A DNA stretch of 64,000 bases from Basidiobolus meristosporus CBS 931.73 (GCA_002104905.1 MCFE01000272.1:1-64000), one strand, 5' to 3'. Positions 51,650-63,779 are shown, numbered from the stretch's first letter. The notes: a model not told the origin generated them from the letters alone. Numbers and translations are program-made.

Positions 51650-52728
51650 TGTGGTGGGGTGACAGTGACACCCACTGACAGATGTGCTCATTCCCATATT
51701 TTCTACTTCCCTACGTCTCTGCCACACTTATTTTTGTTTTATCCCATTTGTCTTACCTGTTCAGTACTATCCCATAAGCCGGTTGACTATCACACCTGCT
51801 TACCTTATTGAATAGGTTATCCTGCATTTTATGTAAGATTACTAGCTATAAGTACCTCTATATTGAGCAAGTACCTGCACAAGTACCTGTGACACCTGAT
51901 CAACCCATGTCACCATCCCTAGCATTTCCATACCATATATAACATCTCTATATTATACAGGTTTCAGAGTACTGATTCCTGATTGGTTGGATGTGTTGTG
52001 CCTCTTAGAGCCTTCTGGCACCTACTTAGAGCATTCTTAGGTCATTCTGATGTCATTAAGATTTCTGCTGACACCTGGAACCTTCAGGAACACCATGATT
52101 AGTAATTACTTAGCCAGTAAGAAAAGTATATAAGGGAGGCAATCCCTCAACAACATATCACCATCCCTTTTATCAGTAGACCAACTTGATGATCAGTGTG
52201 ATCACTGCTACCTGCTGCTACCTGAACTTCCAACCCCAGACCACAGGACACTCCCAGGAAACCACTCTGTGGTGGTGTATAGGTCCAAGGGACAGATACG
52301 CCTAAGACTTCTCAAGTATTTTGTGTGTGCGGTGTTCACTGGGTGCAATAACCTCTGGCAAAAGCTTGCTAGGAATACTTGGGTTCTGTCTCTAATCTTA
52401 TGTGATGGGGAATAAAGCCACAAGCTTGTCATGGGAAAACTAATGAGCTACAATCCCCAACTTAGTTGGCATCTTAACAGAAGTATGTGCTGGGCTCAGC
52501 ATCCTTTGAGATGACAATGTACTAAAGCTTCCAAAGTCAAAGCAGCTGTAAACTCCACCAGCAGGGACTTGATAAGAATGCAGCTGTGGTCAATAGTTAC
52601 TAAGACCAAAAAGTATATTTGCCTGTACAAGAACAAACTTGGGAAAGAATCAAGAATAATAAAAGATACCTACTCTGAGTATTCCTCACAAGTAGTGCCT
52701 CCAAGGTTAGTTGGCTGTCAGTGCAGCC
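51650..52728. repeat. G2 LTR with its 3' part inverted
   Basis: 51650-52267 is the first ~617 bases of a G2 LTR in plus orientation, ending GGAAACCACTC. 52268-52728 is the remaining ~460 bases of a G2 LTR in minus orientation, from TGTGGTGGTGTATAGG to TTGGCTGTCAGTG. The two pieces are complementary: the breakpoint is the same LTR position, just before CTGACAGCC. Together they account for almost exactly one 1071-bp LTR. Confidence 0.75.
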
Positions 52729-53690
52729 TAAGTCATGCTCTGTTTCCATGACCTTGGCAGGAACCCTATGACTTATGCCACTGTTGATTCACTTGTTCCC
52801 ATACATCCTGGTCTTCAGCTGGCACTGCAAGGTCTAGCACCTCATCTGACAGTCTTTGCAATAAATTCTTCCAGTGTTGAAGTATGTGTTTTTGGGGACT
52901 GCTCTTGAAGAAGTGCTGCAGACTCTTGGTGTGCCTATTAAGGTTCAAAATTCCACTGATGGTATTGTGATAACCTTTTGAGTTCTTAATACTGTTACTT
53001 TGCCTGTCAGTGGGATCTCTGCTCTGTCAACAATGGAGGATGTGGATGCTGTGGTAGACAAATTGCCTTGCTCTGCAAACTCATCTACCTCACTGTAGTG
53101 TAGCTCAATTGGCTGCATTTCCAACTCTTGTGACAACAGCTGTTTTCTTGCTTGTAATTCTACTTGGCTATGATGGGATTTGGTCTGTTCTGGGCTAATG
53201 GTGTTTATTGGCAAGCACTGCAGCTTTTTCTCACACTACCCTGTCCCTGGCTTTGGTAGACTTTTTCCCTTTACCATTTCCTTTATCACTGCCAGGCCCT
53301 TCACTACCATTTTGACTGAGTACCTCTTGAGTAGAACCACATTTTTTCCCTGGTAAATGTTGTGCAGGTACATCTGTGTCTTCCTGCTTTTCCCTTATTG
53401 GTACTCTTCCAGCTACCTGATATCTCTTTGATGCTTACTTGGAGCTTTTTGCCCTGCTTGTGATGGGCTCTTGAGGAAGCCTCTTTTTTTAGCTGTTGCA
53501 CCCTTGTTCCTGTGCCTTTGATAGTTTCTGATATTCTTGAGATACTCTCTTAGCATACTAATGCTGGCCCAGAATTTGCTTGCTAGTTTGAATCCAGGAT
53601 AATGCCCATGGAGCAAATTAGATACATTCTGATTGGCCTTGAGTTCCCAATGGTCCCATTGTATGCCAGCCTTAAGGTGTTGGCATGCAG
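52729..53690 (-). pseudogene. T-element partner gene ORF2, copy D
   Basis: Minus-strand ORF2 with the central block FHEHYPGFK-equivalent (HGHYPGFKLASKFWASISMLREYLKN), a Ser/Lys-rich linker, QLLSQELEMQPIELHYSEVDEFAEQ, and the C-terminal LNRHTKSLQHFFKSSPQKH and VPAEDQDVWEQVNQQWH. Pieces lie in several frames. The N-terminal third is missing: near 53690 the central block jumps directly to transposase sequence, deleting the divergent spacer. Family unrecognised. Confidence 0.6.
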
Positions 53691-56600
53691 ACTCCTATAT
53701 TTGGACATTTGCCAGTCACTACTGTACCAGTAATATCTTGCCAGCTGCAAAATACTTTTATAACAGCACCCAGCTGTACTTGTTACCTTGCGCAAACTGA
53801 GTCAGGTGAGTTTGTGATGCCTTCAGGCTCATCCCAGCCTCCTAAATATAGCACACATAGGGATAGCTCTGAAGAAGCAGGCTCACTGATGGATTATGAT
53901 CCTATTTCCCCTGACAACAGTACCCTACATGAGCTTGGCAAAGTCCCATTAAGCAATGAGACAGCACCCATGGAAAAAAAAGCTAAGTATACTTTATGGA
54001 GTCAAGTGAGCCCAGAAATCCATCCACTGGTGAATGATGTAATGTTGTGGCTAGAGAAGTGGCACATTCCACAAATATCAGAAATGGGGGCTCTGAGGAC
54101 TCAATAGTACCTCTTGCCAAAATCATCCCAGGATGCAACTTACCATGTACATGGTAAAAATGGACAACCATCATGCAGCTGGCAGCATATGACCCAGAGA
54201 CTGTCCTGATACCAGCATGTGTTGATAGTTGCATGGGATACACATCAGAAAATGCCACCATTACAAGGTGACCTACTTGTCAGGGATCCACCACCATTGG
54301 GGGAGTACATTGTTCATACCCTGGATATATTTGGGTAATACCCCATATGAAGAATCCTGTGCAGTCTAACAAATATTGTGAAGCTATAAAGTACTGCACT
54401 CAGTATTAATTAAGTGTAAACATATCCAATATATTTGATGGCAAATATTACAAACTGCTGGGAAGCAAGGGCTACTTTGAAGGAATGTATGACCATGCCT
54501 TTGCCTTGGTACTTGATGGATTCTCATTAAGCAAGTACTCTACCTGCAAATCTTGCTGGCCGTTGATTCTCTTCAACCTGAATCTGCTGCTCATCTTATG
54601 GTATCAGAGCAGAAATCTGATGGTAGTCTCACTGATATCTGGGCTTAAATGAGCATCCAACCTGGATAGCTACTTACATCCATTGCTGGATAAATTTTGT
54701 TTGCTTTCCCACTGGATAACAGTAAATGGCCATCATGTCCATGTGCATAATATTATGTGCATTGGAGATGCCCTAGCCATCAGCAAGATAGCTGGATTTT
54801 CTAGGCACAGTGGATGGTATTGCTGTCAAATGTGTGAGATCCAGGGGATTTACTACATAATTCACACACATTATTGTTACCATGACACCAACACTAAGAA
54901 CAGCATCTTCCTGCAGAGAGAACATACAGAAATCAGCATGCAATTGCAGCACAGTTAGCAAGCCATAAGCCATTGGCCAGAATATGGTATTAATTGGAAA
55001 CCAGAGATACTTATGATAGAGAGAATCTGTTGGAGCAAAAGCTTTCCACTGGCGGTGTGGTGGTGTATAGGTCCAAGGGAGAGATACACCCAACACTTCT
55101 CAGGTGTTTTATGTGTGGGGTGCTCACCAAGTGCAATAACCTCTGGCAAAAGCTTGCTAGGAATACTTGGGTTTTGTCTCTAATCTAATGTGATGGGGAA
55201 TAAAGCCACAAGCTTGTCATGGGAAAACTAATGAGCTACAATCCCCAACTTAGTTGGCATCTTAACAAAAGTATGTGCTGGGTTCAGCATCTTTTGAGAT
55301 GACAATGTACTAAAGCTTCCAAAGTCAAAACAGCTGTAAACTCCACCAGCAGGGACTTGATAAGAATGCAGCTGTGGTCAATAGTTACAAAGACAGAAAA
55401 GTATCTTTGCCTGTACAAGAACAAACTTGGGAAAGAATCAAGAATAATAAAAGGTACCTAATCTGAGTATTCCTCACAAGTAGTGCCTTCAAGGTCAGTT
55501 GGCTGTCAGTGTGGTTTCCTGGGAGTGTCCTGTGGTCTAGGGTTGGAAGTTCAGGTAGCAGTAGGTAGCAGTGATCACACTAATCAACAAGTTGGTATAT
55601 TGATAAAAGGGATGATGATTTATTGTTGAGGGATAGCCTCCCTTATATTCTTTTCTTACTGGCCATGTGATTACTAATCATGGTGGTCCAGAAGGTTCCA
55701 GATATCAATAGAAATCTTAACAACATCAGAATGACCTAAGAATGTTCCAAGTAGGTGCCGGATGGTTCTAAGAGGCACAGCACATCCAACCAATCAGGAA
55801 TCAGTATTTTGAAACCTGTGTAACATAGGGATACCATATATGGTTTGGAAATGGTAGAGATGGTGACATGGGTTGATCATGTGTCACGGGTACTGGCGTG
55901 GGTACTTGCCTAATATAGAAGCACTTATAGCTAGTAATCTTACATAAAGTGCAGGATAACCTATTCAATAAGGTAAGCAGGTGTGATAGTCAACCGGCTT
56001 ATGGGATAGTACTGATTGGGTAAGACAAATGGGATAAAACTAAAATCAGTGTAGTAGAGATATAGGGAAGTAGAAAATAAGGGAATGAGCACATCTGTCT
56101 GTGGGTGTCACTGTCACCCCACCACAGTGGCAATGCATTTGCTTTTCAACAATATCCCAATAATGATGACCAAGTGGTACATGAGGCATTTCAAGCTAAA
56201 TGAGCCCTTTGAAATACCAGAGAAATTTGAAAGTATTGGAACAATATTACAGATTATCTATTACCCTAAGTACTTTTCATGGTCCCCAATTAATATTCAT
56301 ACACATATGCAACAATACAAGTGCAAGGACTGGATGAACTGGATATTTACTTGTTCAGGTGACCTTCTGAAGCCTTTCTACCAAGAGTTGATTGGAAGCA
56401 TTGGGAGTCATATGTGGACATTGTAGGCATATTCATCCAGATGCTGATCACCAAAGCCAACTTGATGCATCTACAGCTTTTGTGCAAAGAGTTTGTGATG
56501 GGATTTGAGCAGCTGTACAACAAGTACAAAGCTGAACATGTAGATCTCTGCCACTACTATATCCATTTGATACTTCATCTTGCTTGGTGTGTTGCAAATA

Positions 56601-56860
56601 TGGGGCCTTGCCTCACCTTCTGGGAGTTTGCTATGGAGTGGATGTGTGAAGAGATAGGAAGACAAGTCAAGTTGCATGTACTACTATTTCCCAATCTCAT
56701 CAAGAATATTACCTTCAAGTCCATCATGGCTGTGGCAAGTTGCCACATGGAGGACAGTCAGGAAGAGTTAGAAAATTCTGAGGACATATGTGCACATGGA
56801 GACACCTATGCCTATGGCATTAAGAAGCAAAGCAGCCCCAATGTGTGGGGAATCAGTTAA
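53690..56860 (+). pseudogene. Tnp2-type transposase, T copy D (best preserved)
   Basis: Plus strand, the most complete Tnp2 copy. In order: LAQTESGEFVMPSGSSQPPK, LVNDVMLWLEKW, RCPTCQGSTTIGG, FEGMYDHAFALVLDGFSLSK (first catalytic-type Asp), NLMVVSLISG, CIGDALAISKIAGF (second Asp), GWYCCQMCEIQGIYY, then a G2 solo LTR (55056-56126), then VAMHLLFNNIPIMMTKWYM, WSPINIHTHMQQYKCKDWMN and the long C-terminal stretch ending GDTYAYGIKKQSSPNVWGIS at 56860. Tnp2 enzymes cut and paste EnSpm-type elements. The N-terminal zinc-finger-like start is deleted. Stops and frameshifts are relatively few. Confidence 0.8.
55056..56126 (-). repeat. G2 solo LTR, reverse orientation
   Basis: Exactly 1071 bp, from TGTGGTGGTGTATAGG to CACCCCACCACA, matching the G2 LTR pair. 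It is flanked by GCGG and GTGG, a 4-base duplication with one mismatch. The Tnp2 frame of copy D resumes in register (CCACTGG / CAATGC), as in the uninterrupted copies near 3500 and 9200 read in reverse. Confidence 0.88.
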
Positions 56861-57803
56861 GTAATGCAAAGTTGGGTTGGGTGAAACAAGCAAATCATTA
56901 CATTAGGAAAACTCTACTAAGGTAAGCCAGATATCTCTTGGTTACAAACCAATTTCTAGAGCATTTGTAGCGGAATTTGCACAAACAAGCGCCCAAATGC
57001 ACCTATAAGGAGGCCTAGAATCCAGCAGGGAGAAGGAATATATTGGCTAAATACCAAACAGTCCTTTGCAGATATTCAGGAGGTATTCATGGCAGAGGTG
57101 GTGGCAGCCAAGCATATGTTTGCAACATGTATATGTTACCAGCAATACAAGGTATATGGCTACTTCGCAAGTATCATACTAAAAAGCAGTAAAGTTGATG
57201 TCATCAAAGTATGTCAATTGCAACAGGTGTGCGCATCTGTAGTTGTTAGTAAGCTGGAGGCCATAGTATTTTTTGATTCAGACTATAAGTGGAATACCCA
57301 TGGTAGTAGTGGGTAAGCAAACAAAGAGGGGTGATTCTACAGTGAAATACATCAATTGCACATGGGGATGTAGACAAAGGAAATATCATTTGGTAAATTG
57401 GTATGGTAGCATTATACAGCACTAGCTGTAGGCCACCATACTGCCACAATAATGCATCAAAGTCTTGCAATGAGGCCATCAAAACACTGTCAAATTTTTT
57501 CCAGATAAGGCAATTGGAAGTACTGGCCAGTTAGATCTACTCAAATTGTTGTAGGATGCACTAAGACTGTTACAATACCATCCCACCCTTTGCAAAACAC
57601 CATACACACATTGTACAAGCACCATTATGTTTTTCAACATTATTTGGCTGTAAATTTAGGCAAATGCTGCTATGATTCCATCTTAAGATTTTGTAGATAG
57701 TCATCAATTCCAAGCTGCTGGTATTTTAGAGGTCTCCTGATGAGATCTTAATGGCTGATCCTCATTGGATCCACCTGCAGGACCAAATTATTTTTCATAG
57801 GGG
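56861..57803. other. T copy D 3' flank and right terminus
   Basis: Non-coding sequence colinear (reversed) with 1848-2779, ending in the inverted-repeat terminus GGACCAAATTATTTTTCATAGGGG at its right edge (last 20 bases CAAATTATTTTTCATAGGGG). No gene. Confidence 0.62.
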
Positions 57804-58065
57804 CTGCTGTGCCGCTGTTATAATGCCAACATACTTCAGCATCAAAGCTGTTCAAATACCATCATGTTTTTCCATATATAGCATTTGCATGTGCTGGCCT
57901 GTTGGGTCTGCTGGAATAAGTGTAGGCCACAATAATATGTCAGAATGGCAATCAAATCCTGTCTAAAGACCACCTAAACACCATCAAGCTTGCTTACCAA
58001 TTAAGCAGTAGAATTAGCAAGACACCATCTTAGTCCCATTGTAATATTGTAAAGAGGCTCAATTA
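57804..58065. repeat. T terminal remnant, left of C1 copy 4
   Basis: More T-type terminal sequence (GCCGCTGTTATAATGCC, GCTGGCCTGTTGGG). It continues at 63418-63515 across the complete C1 element, where a degraded right end GACCATATTATTTTTCCTACGG is found. It is a separate T copy from copy D. Confidence 0.55.
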
Positions 58066-58412
58066 TGTTGTAAAAGTCTTGAAGATATTGGCAGTGATTG
58101 AGAGAACAAGTAGATTATATAGTTTTCACTTAATGATTTAATGAATGTAAAAGTAGTATTTATACTTCTACATAGTTTTGGAAAATCAAGCACAAAGAAT
58201 AGGTGTAGGAAGGTCCCAAGAATGTGTGCAAAGTTTGGGGCTGTATGGACAACTTTGGGAATTTTCATGTTTTGGGTACCTGATATTTTGGTGAAAGTAT
58301 TTTAACTAAATCCCAACAAGGATTTTGGTGAGTATTCTCTAGGATTTGAAGGTAATGTTCTAAGTGACCAATTCAGGTGATTATCTAGGTGAAATTATGA
58401 ATTTTTACAACA
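58066..58412 (-). repeat. C1 3' LTR, copy 4
   Basis: 347 bp. On the minus strand it is preceded by CAAGTGGGAG, the likely polypurine tract. It is the same length as the 5' LTR but visibly diverged from it, so the insertion is not recent. Confidence 0.85.
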
Positions 58413-58446
58413 CTCCCACTTGGCTAAATGTTTGTACTGACTAGTC

Positions 58447-60842
58447 CTAATTAGACCTCAGATATTCAAACCTGTCTCTAGGTGATGGTTTGGTGAATAT
58501 GTCTACAATTATCTCATTTGTAGGATAGTAAGCCATGTTGACTAAGTTGCTTGCTATAGCTTCATGTATGAAATGAGGTCTGATATCTCTGTGCTTAGTT
58601 CCAGCATGAAAAGTTGGATCTCTACCTAATTGATTCATCCTTGATAATTGTCAAATAAAGTGACAGGCATTCTTTGGTACAAGCCTAATTCTTTAATAAG
58701 CTTCCTTTACCACATTACTTCTTTGTGGCATCACAGGCTGTCATATACACTGCCTCTGAGGTGGAAAGTGCCACAGTAGGTTGCTTTCTTGAGTTCCATG
58801 AGATTGTTCCATTACAGTAAAGAACAGTGTATCCTGTGGTGGAACTCCTGTCTTCTAAATTTTGTCCCCAATTAGCATCAGAGTACTCCTCAAGATCCTG
58901 CTCTGGATCCTTATAAGTGTATCTTAAGCAGATATCAGCAGCTCTGTTTAGGTATCTAAATATCTGCTTAAGTGCTGCAATGTGATCAGATCCATAGCTC
59001 TTATTATGCTGGCTGACAGCTCCCATTGAGTGCAAGATATCTGGATGTGTTCTAAGCTGGATATACATCAGACTGCTGACCATAGATTGATTAGGAAAGT
59101 CTGGACTTTCAGATGGCACCAAGCTTTCTTGATTTGGTAGAACTTTGACCAAGTTAAGGTTTATTTCCATTGGGGTAGCTGCCAGTTTACAGTCTTCCAT
59201 TTGGTACTTCTTTAGTAGATCTTGAATATACTTGGATTGGCTTAGGGTGATATTCAGGGTACTTCTATCCATGGAAACCTTATCCCAAAGTAGTAATTGA
59301 GTTCTCTTGGATCAGACATGGTGAAATCTTTAGATAGGCTGGAATTAGTCTCTTCCAATGATTCTGGGTTATTGGTGGCCATATTGATATCATCCAGAAA
59401 TAGAGCTAACAGAACTGGATTTACTCTAGCTGGCTTGTAGTAACTACTACTATAGCACTACTCCTTTTGAAACTTGCAGATTTCAAGAAAGAATCTATTT
59501 TTCAAATCCAGGCCCTTAGTGTTTGTTTGAGTCCATATAGAGACTTTTTAAGCTTGCAGACCAAGTGGGGGTTATCTTGGTCAACAAACCCATCAGGCTG
59601 GTATATATTCACATCCTCATCAAGTTCTCCATTCAAAAATACAGCTTTTACATCCATTTGATGTTTAACAAACTTATATTTGGCTGCAATAGACAAGATC
59701 AATCTAACAGAATTAAGCCTGGCTACTGGTGCAAAGGTCTCAGTATAGTCAAGTCCTTTTGTTTGAGAGTATCCTTTGGCCACAAGTCTTGCTTTATATA
59801 TTTTGATTGTACCATTGGCCATGTTTTTGCCTTAAAGACCCATCCACTTCCAATTAATTTTCGATTGATTGTTAATTTGACTAAGTCCCAGTTTGATTTT
59901 CCATTAAGGCCTGATACTCCTCAGTCATTGCACATCTCTAAAGCATTGTCTGAGTGCTATTTAGTGCCTCTTTTACAGTCTGGGGCTCATCAATATGGAC
60001 TGAATAAGCATTGGATATGTTTGTACCCTCATTGATATAGTAATTTGGGCTATTTCATGTCTGGTTGGATCTTCTGGCAATTGATAAAGGAATGATCACT
60101 TCTGGGATATTCCTGGGCACTGATTCAGGCTGAACCACAGTTGTTGAGCTCTCTGTAGTGAAAAACCTCTAACTGCTTTGCTCTGATTTACTCCTGACAA
60201 TTGGTGAACTTAAGATCAGATTTTTGTCATCATCCAATAAATATTTTGTGAAAATTCTGAATTTTCATCAAACAGCCAGTCCCTGGACTTCATCAGCTTC
60301 TTTGCTTTGGTATTGTAGAGTATGTATGCTTTACTCTCATTGCATTAGCTCAAAAATATGTATTTTACACTTTTTTGTCTCAAATATTCATTGATTTCCA
60401 GGCTTTTTCTTGGCATATGCTGTGGACACAAATTTTCTTCAATATGCCTCACTTTGTTTGTATTCATACCATGCTTCAAATGGAGTGGAATCATAAAGTA
60501 TTCTGTTATAACTTCTATTATTAAGGTACACAGCTGTGGCAACTGATTCCACCCAAAAACCATAGGATAATGATTGATCATGGATTATAGATCTTGCCAT
60601 ATCAGTTATTGATCTATTTGCACATTCTGCTACTCTGTTTTACTTTAGGGAATATGGTGCAGTAGTCTCTTGTATTATTCACAAATTTTGCAGAAGTGGA
60701 TGAAGAGTTTTGCAGTATATTCTCCACCATTGTCAGAGCACATTTTCTTGACTTTTTTCCACCTGTTTCTCTCTCCACCATGGCTTTAAACTTCCTGAAC
60801 TTAGACTGAGCTTCTGCCTTTCTCCTCATGAAGTAGTCCCAC
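58447..60842 (-). pseudogene. C1 copia copy 4: integrase end, reverse transcriptase, RNase H
   Basis: Minus strand. Integrase remnant at 60614-60829 with FRKFKAMVERETG and the NGGEY region in a shifted frame. Reverse transcriptase: [36 protein letters not shown] and [12 protein letters not shown] (59502-59822), then LALFLDDINMA near 59400 with the Asp pair intact. RNase H: 58715-59272, from DRSTLNITLSQSKYIQDLLK to YSDANWGQNLED and LSTSEAVYMTACDA, where the second Glu expected in AEAEYM is Val. The tail at 58447-58638 has THRDIR-like and VDIFTKPSPRDRF. Several stops and frameshifts; inactive. Confidence 0.85.
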
Positions 60843-61519
60843 TGTTGTATCCAAGAGAAACGTGTAATAAAACTCTTGAATGAGTTAACTGAGCCTAAGT
60901 GACAAGTAAGTGCAGAATCTTAGAATTGTCAAGAGTGCCAGAAATATTAGCAGAGAGGTTCTGGTCTAATACTGGTCTTATATATGGCTGAGTTGGGCTA
61001 TAAAGAAAACAGAGTAGGTCTGCTATGCAGGTTAGGCTTGGTGCTCTTGAGAATGCTAGATATGCTAAGCTTGGGTAGAAACTAGAATGGATTTGTTGAA
61101 TTCTTAATTTCATTGTGACACACACTAAACCAAAAGGTTCAGTAAACTTTATTTATACTTTCCTGATTGAGTTGCATTAGTAAGCAGCAAGAGACTGGAC
61201 TAATTGAAATCTGTTGGGGTGTTGATAGGTGCATAAGATAAATGAAAAGTTGTATCATTAATCAGCTGATGTCTTGGCAACTGCTGAGTGGTTGGATAAA
61301 TCTCAGATGACTAATCACTTGGAAAGGCTTAGCAGATCTGTTGAGGATGTAATGACCACATGAAAATTGATCAGGTGTGACAGCTAAAAATAGATTCTGA
61401 GAAGTGATAAAATAAACCATAACAGGGATTAGTTATGTTTATGTTAGGGAAAATCAATAAGGGTACTAGATTTTCTAACAGAGTGAAATTGGCCAAGTTT
61501 TAAATGTTGATGCACAACA
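60843..61519 (-). repeat. G1 solo LTR with perfect 5-base duplication
   Basis: 677 bp, the reverse complement of the G1 LTR at 605-1301, bounded TGTTGTATCC and GATGCACAACA. CCCAC flanks both sides (60838-60842 and 61520-61524). Copia integrase sequence lies on both sides. A TATA-like and AATAAA pair is visible in its own orientation near 61150. Confidence 0.92.
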
Positions 61520-61524
61520 CCCAC

Positions 61525-63054
61525 ATGTATTGTATATATATTAATCAATAAAAGTGATTAAATAATTCATCTTGCTTGAGGTTAAATTCTGCATAGGTCT
61601 ACACATATCTGAGTGAATTAGGTCTAATTTTTTAGTTTTGACTAACCAGAGCTCTTGAATGGTTGCCTGGCTTGCTTTCCACAGATACAGGCTTCACAGT
61701 GCTCCTGATCAGCTGGGGGATCAATTTTTACTCCAGAAATTAGCTGATCTATGATATTGTGTGGAAATAAGCAAAATTGATGTGTTCAAATCTCCTGTAT
61801 CATAGCAATGGTGTTTCTTCATTCAAGTTACTTATTTTGGCTTCTTGATATGATGGAATATTAGTCAACTTATACAGATTCTGATCCCTGGTACCCAAAT
61901 CACTATGAGCACCATTTTGAATGGTGAACCTGCATCCAGGATTGTCAAAGCTGAAACTGAGTCCTTCTGCTGTGGCCTTGCTTACAGATAGTAGGTTCTT
62001 GGCTATTTCTGGTACATAGAGTATTTCCTTAAAGGTCAGTGCAGGGCTTCCTTCACTGCTTCTAAGGTTTACTTGGATACTTCCTTCTCCCACTGCATCA
62101 ACAGTTCTATTGTCACCCATGAAAACCTTCTCAATTGGGATTTATTTATATTGGGTAAAAGTTCTTTTTGGTGTGTGAGGTGTTCAGATGCTCCAGAGTC
62201 AATATATCATGTCTGCAAATCACTGTTTGTGGTCATATTTAGTGCAGATATGAATAGTCTATCTTCAGTTGTTGCAGCATTTCCATATTCAGGCTTTTTC
62301 TGCTGATTATCTCTCTTTTTGAAGCACCAGTCTGATGTATGTCCTTTGCTTTTGCAGTAGTTGCCAAACAGGTTGCTATTGCCTTTAAAAGGTCTTGGGA
62401 ATCTCCTTTGTAGGTTATTATTGCTGATTAAAACATTTTCTTCTTTCTTCCTATTGGTGCTTGATTTTCTTAATTCTTCATCCAGGGGCCTTCCATATAT
62501 GTGATTTAAGGTCAAATCTTGAGTTCTGGACTCCAGGGTTGATACAAGGCCCTGAAACTTGTCTTTCAGGCTATTCAGGATGGTAACTGTCGCATCATCA
62601 TAAGTAGCTGGTATGCTGCAGATTCCATCTCATCCACAAGCAGGCTAATTTTGCTTATTAGATTTTTCATTTCTTCTCCTGGCAGCATCTTTGTAGTAGA
62701 GAATTTTTGTCTAAGATACATCTTCTTGGTATCTGAACATGACTGGTAGGTGTATTCAAATGCCTTCCAGGCATTCTTTGCTGTTTTTGCTCTTGAGCAT
62801 TGAATTAGTAATCTGTCTTTGACATTAAGGCAAATGCAGTTAAAGGCACATTGTTCTTTCTTCTGGTACTTTAAGGATTCCTCTTCCACATGTTGAGGAG
62901 GGCATTCTTCTCCCAAGACAATATCCCAAAGACCTCATTCTCACAGCAGCATCTTCATCTTCACCTTTCACACTTAGTAGTTAGTTCCATACAGCTATTC
63001 AGCAGAGGGAAAAATTCCAGTAATATCAGTGATAGAAACTGCAGAGAGTGACAT
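61525..63054 (-). pseudogene. C1 copia copy 4: Gag, protease, start of integrase
   Basis: Minus strand. Gag ATG at 63054 (MSLSAVSITDITG), with a copia gag motif spread over frameshifts, then CPPQHVEEESLKYQKKEQCA and AKNAWKAFEYTYQSC (62575-62916). The zinc knuckle reads GNYCKSKGHTSDWC, so the first Cys appears to be Gly. The protease YIDSGASEH near 62190 is preceded by a TGA. Then GDNRTVDAVGEGSIQVNL and ILYVPEIAKNLLSVSKA (61800-62120). The pre-integrase finger lies near 61700. The G1 solo LTR cuts the integrase. Confidence 0.82.
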
Positions 63055-63058
63055 ATTG

Positions 63059-63070
63059 GGGCTCATCACC
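63059..63070 (-). promoter_or_regulatory. C1 primer-binding site, initiator tRNA anticodon arm
   Basis: Directly after the 5' LTR, the minus strand reads GGTGATGAGCCC, one mismatch from the C2 site GGTTATGAGCCC and from the complement of the initiator tRNA-Met anticodon arm. Two separate copia families thus share this site. Confidence 0.65.
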
Positions 63071-63417
63071 TGTTGTAAGAGTCTTGGAGATATTGGAAGT
63101 GATTGGGAGAACAAGTAGATTATATAGTTTTCACTTAATGATTTATTGAATGTAAAAGTAGTATTTACACTTTTACATAGTCTTGTCTAACAAACACATA
63201 GAGTAGGTTTAGAAAGATTCCAAGAGCATGTGTGCAAAGTTTGGGGCTTTTTGGGCAATTCTGAGAATTCTCATGTATAGGGTACCTGATATTTTGGTGA
63301 AAATATTCCAAGTAAATCCCAACAAGGAATTGGGTAGTATTCTCTAGGATTTGTAGGTAATGATCCAAGTGACTAAGTTAGGTGAACATTTAGGTGGAAT
63401 TACAAATTTTTACAACA
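63071..63417 (-). repeat. C1 5' LTR, copy 4
   Basis: 347 bp, ends TGTTGTAAGAG and TTTTTACAACA on the plus strand. It pairs with 58066-58412. The right flank is T-element terminal sequence. Confidence 0.85.
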
Positions 63418-63515
63418 GATCAATCCAAGCTGTCAGCATTATGATGGCCTCATTGCAGGATCTTGATGGCTAATCTAGATTAGATCCACTTGAGGGACCA
63501 TATTATTTTTCCTAC
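63418..63515. repeat. T terminal remnant, right of C1 copy 4
   Basis: Continuation of the T remnant at 57804-58065, resembling 57695-57803, with a degraded right end TATTATTTTTCCTACGG. Confidence 0.5.
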
Positions 63516-63543
63516 GGTATATGAATATTTAGTTGTGTGGGCA

Positions 63544-63779
63544 TGTTGTGAATTTTGTACTTACTACCAAGTATTCACCTAACTAAGTCACTTAGATTAT
63601 AGCTCACAAATCTTGGCAAATTCCACCTAACTTCTTGGTCAGGATTTACTTGGAATATTTTCACCAGAGCATCCAGTACCCAGAACATGAAATATCTCAA
63701 AGTCAATAACTCATTAGGTGAAAGCCACATTATATACTTGTACTCCCAATCACTTCCAGCATCTCCAAAACTCTTACAA
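63544..63779 (+). repeat. Shortened C1 LTR, plus orientation
   Basis: Starts TGTTGTGAATTTTGTAC and ends CCAAAACTCTTACAA. It follows the C1 LTR in plus orientation but lacks about 110 internal bases. The gag fragment to its right is in the opposite orientation, so the two do not belong to one simple element. Confidence 0.62.

Larger units (their letters stand above)
58066..63417 (-). mobile_element. Complete C1 copia element, copy 4
   Basis: Two LTRs of exactly 347 bp (58066-58412 and 63071-63417), with ends TGTTGTAA and TTACAACA, flank a full gag-pol in minus orientation. A G1 solo LTR (60843-61519) interrupts the integrase. TCAAT occurs on both sides but offset two bases from the LTR edges, so the target duplication is uncertain. 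The flanks are T-element terminal sequence that rejoins sensibly. Confidence 0.88.

Noticed and set aside
57804-58065. Independent small transposon between T copy D and C1
   Set aside because: The sequence matches T terminal regions and continues at 63418-63515, so it is part of another T copy split by C1.
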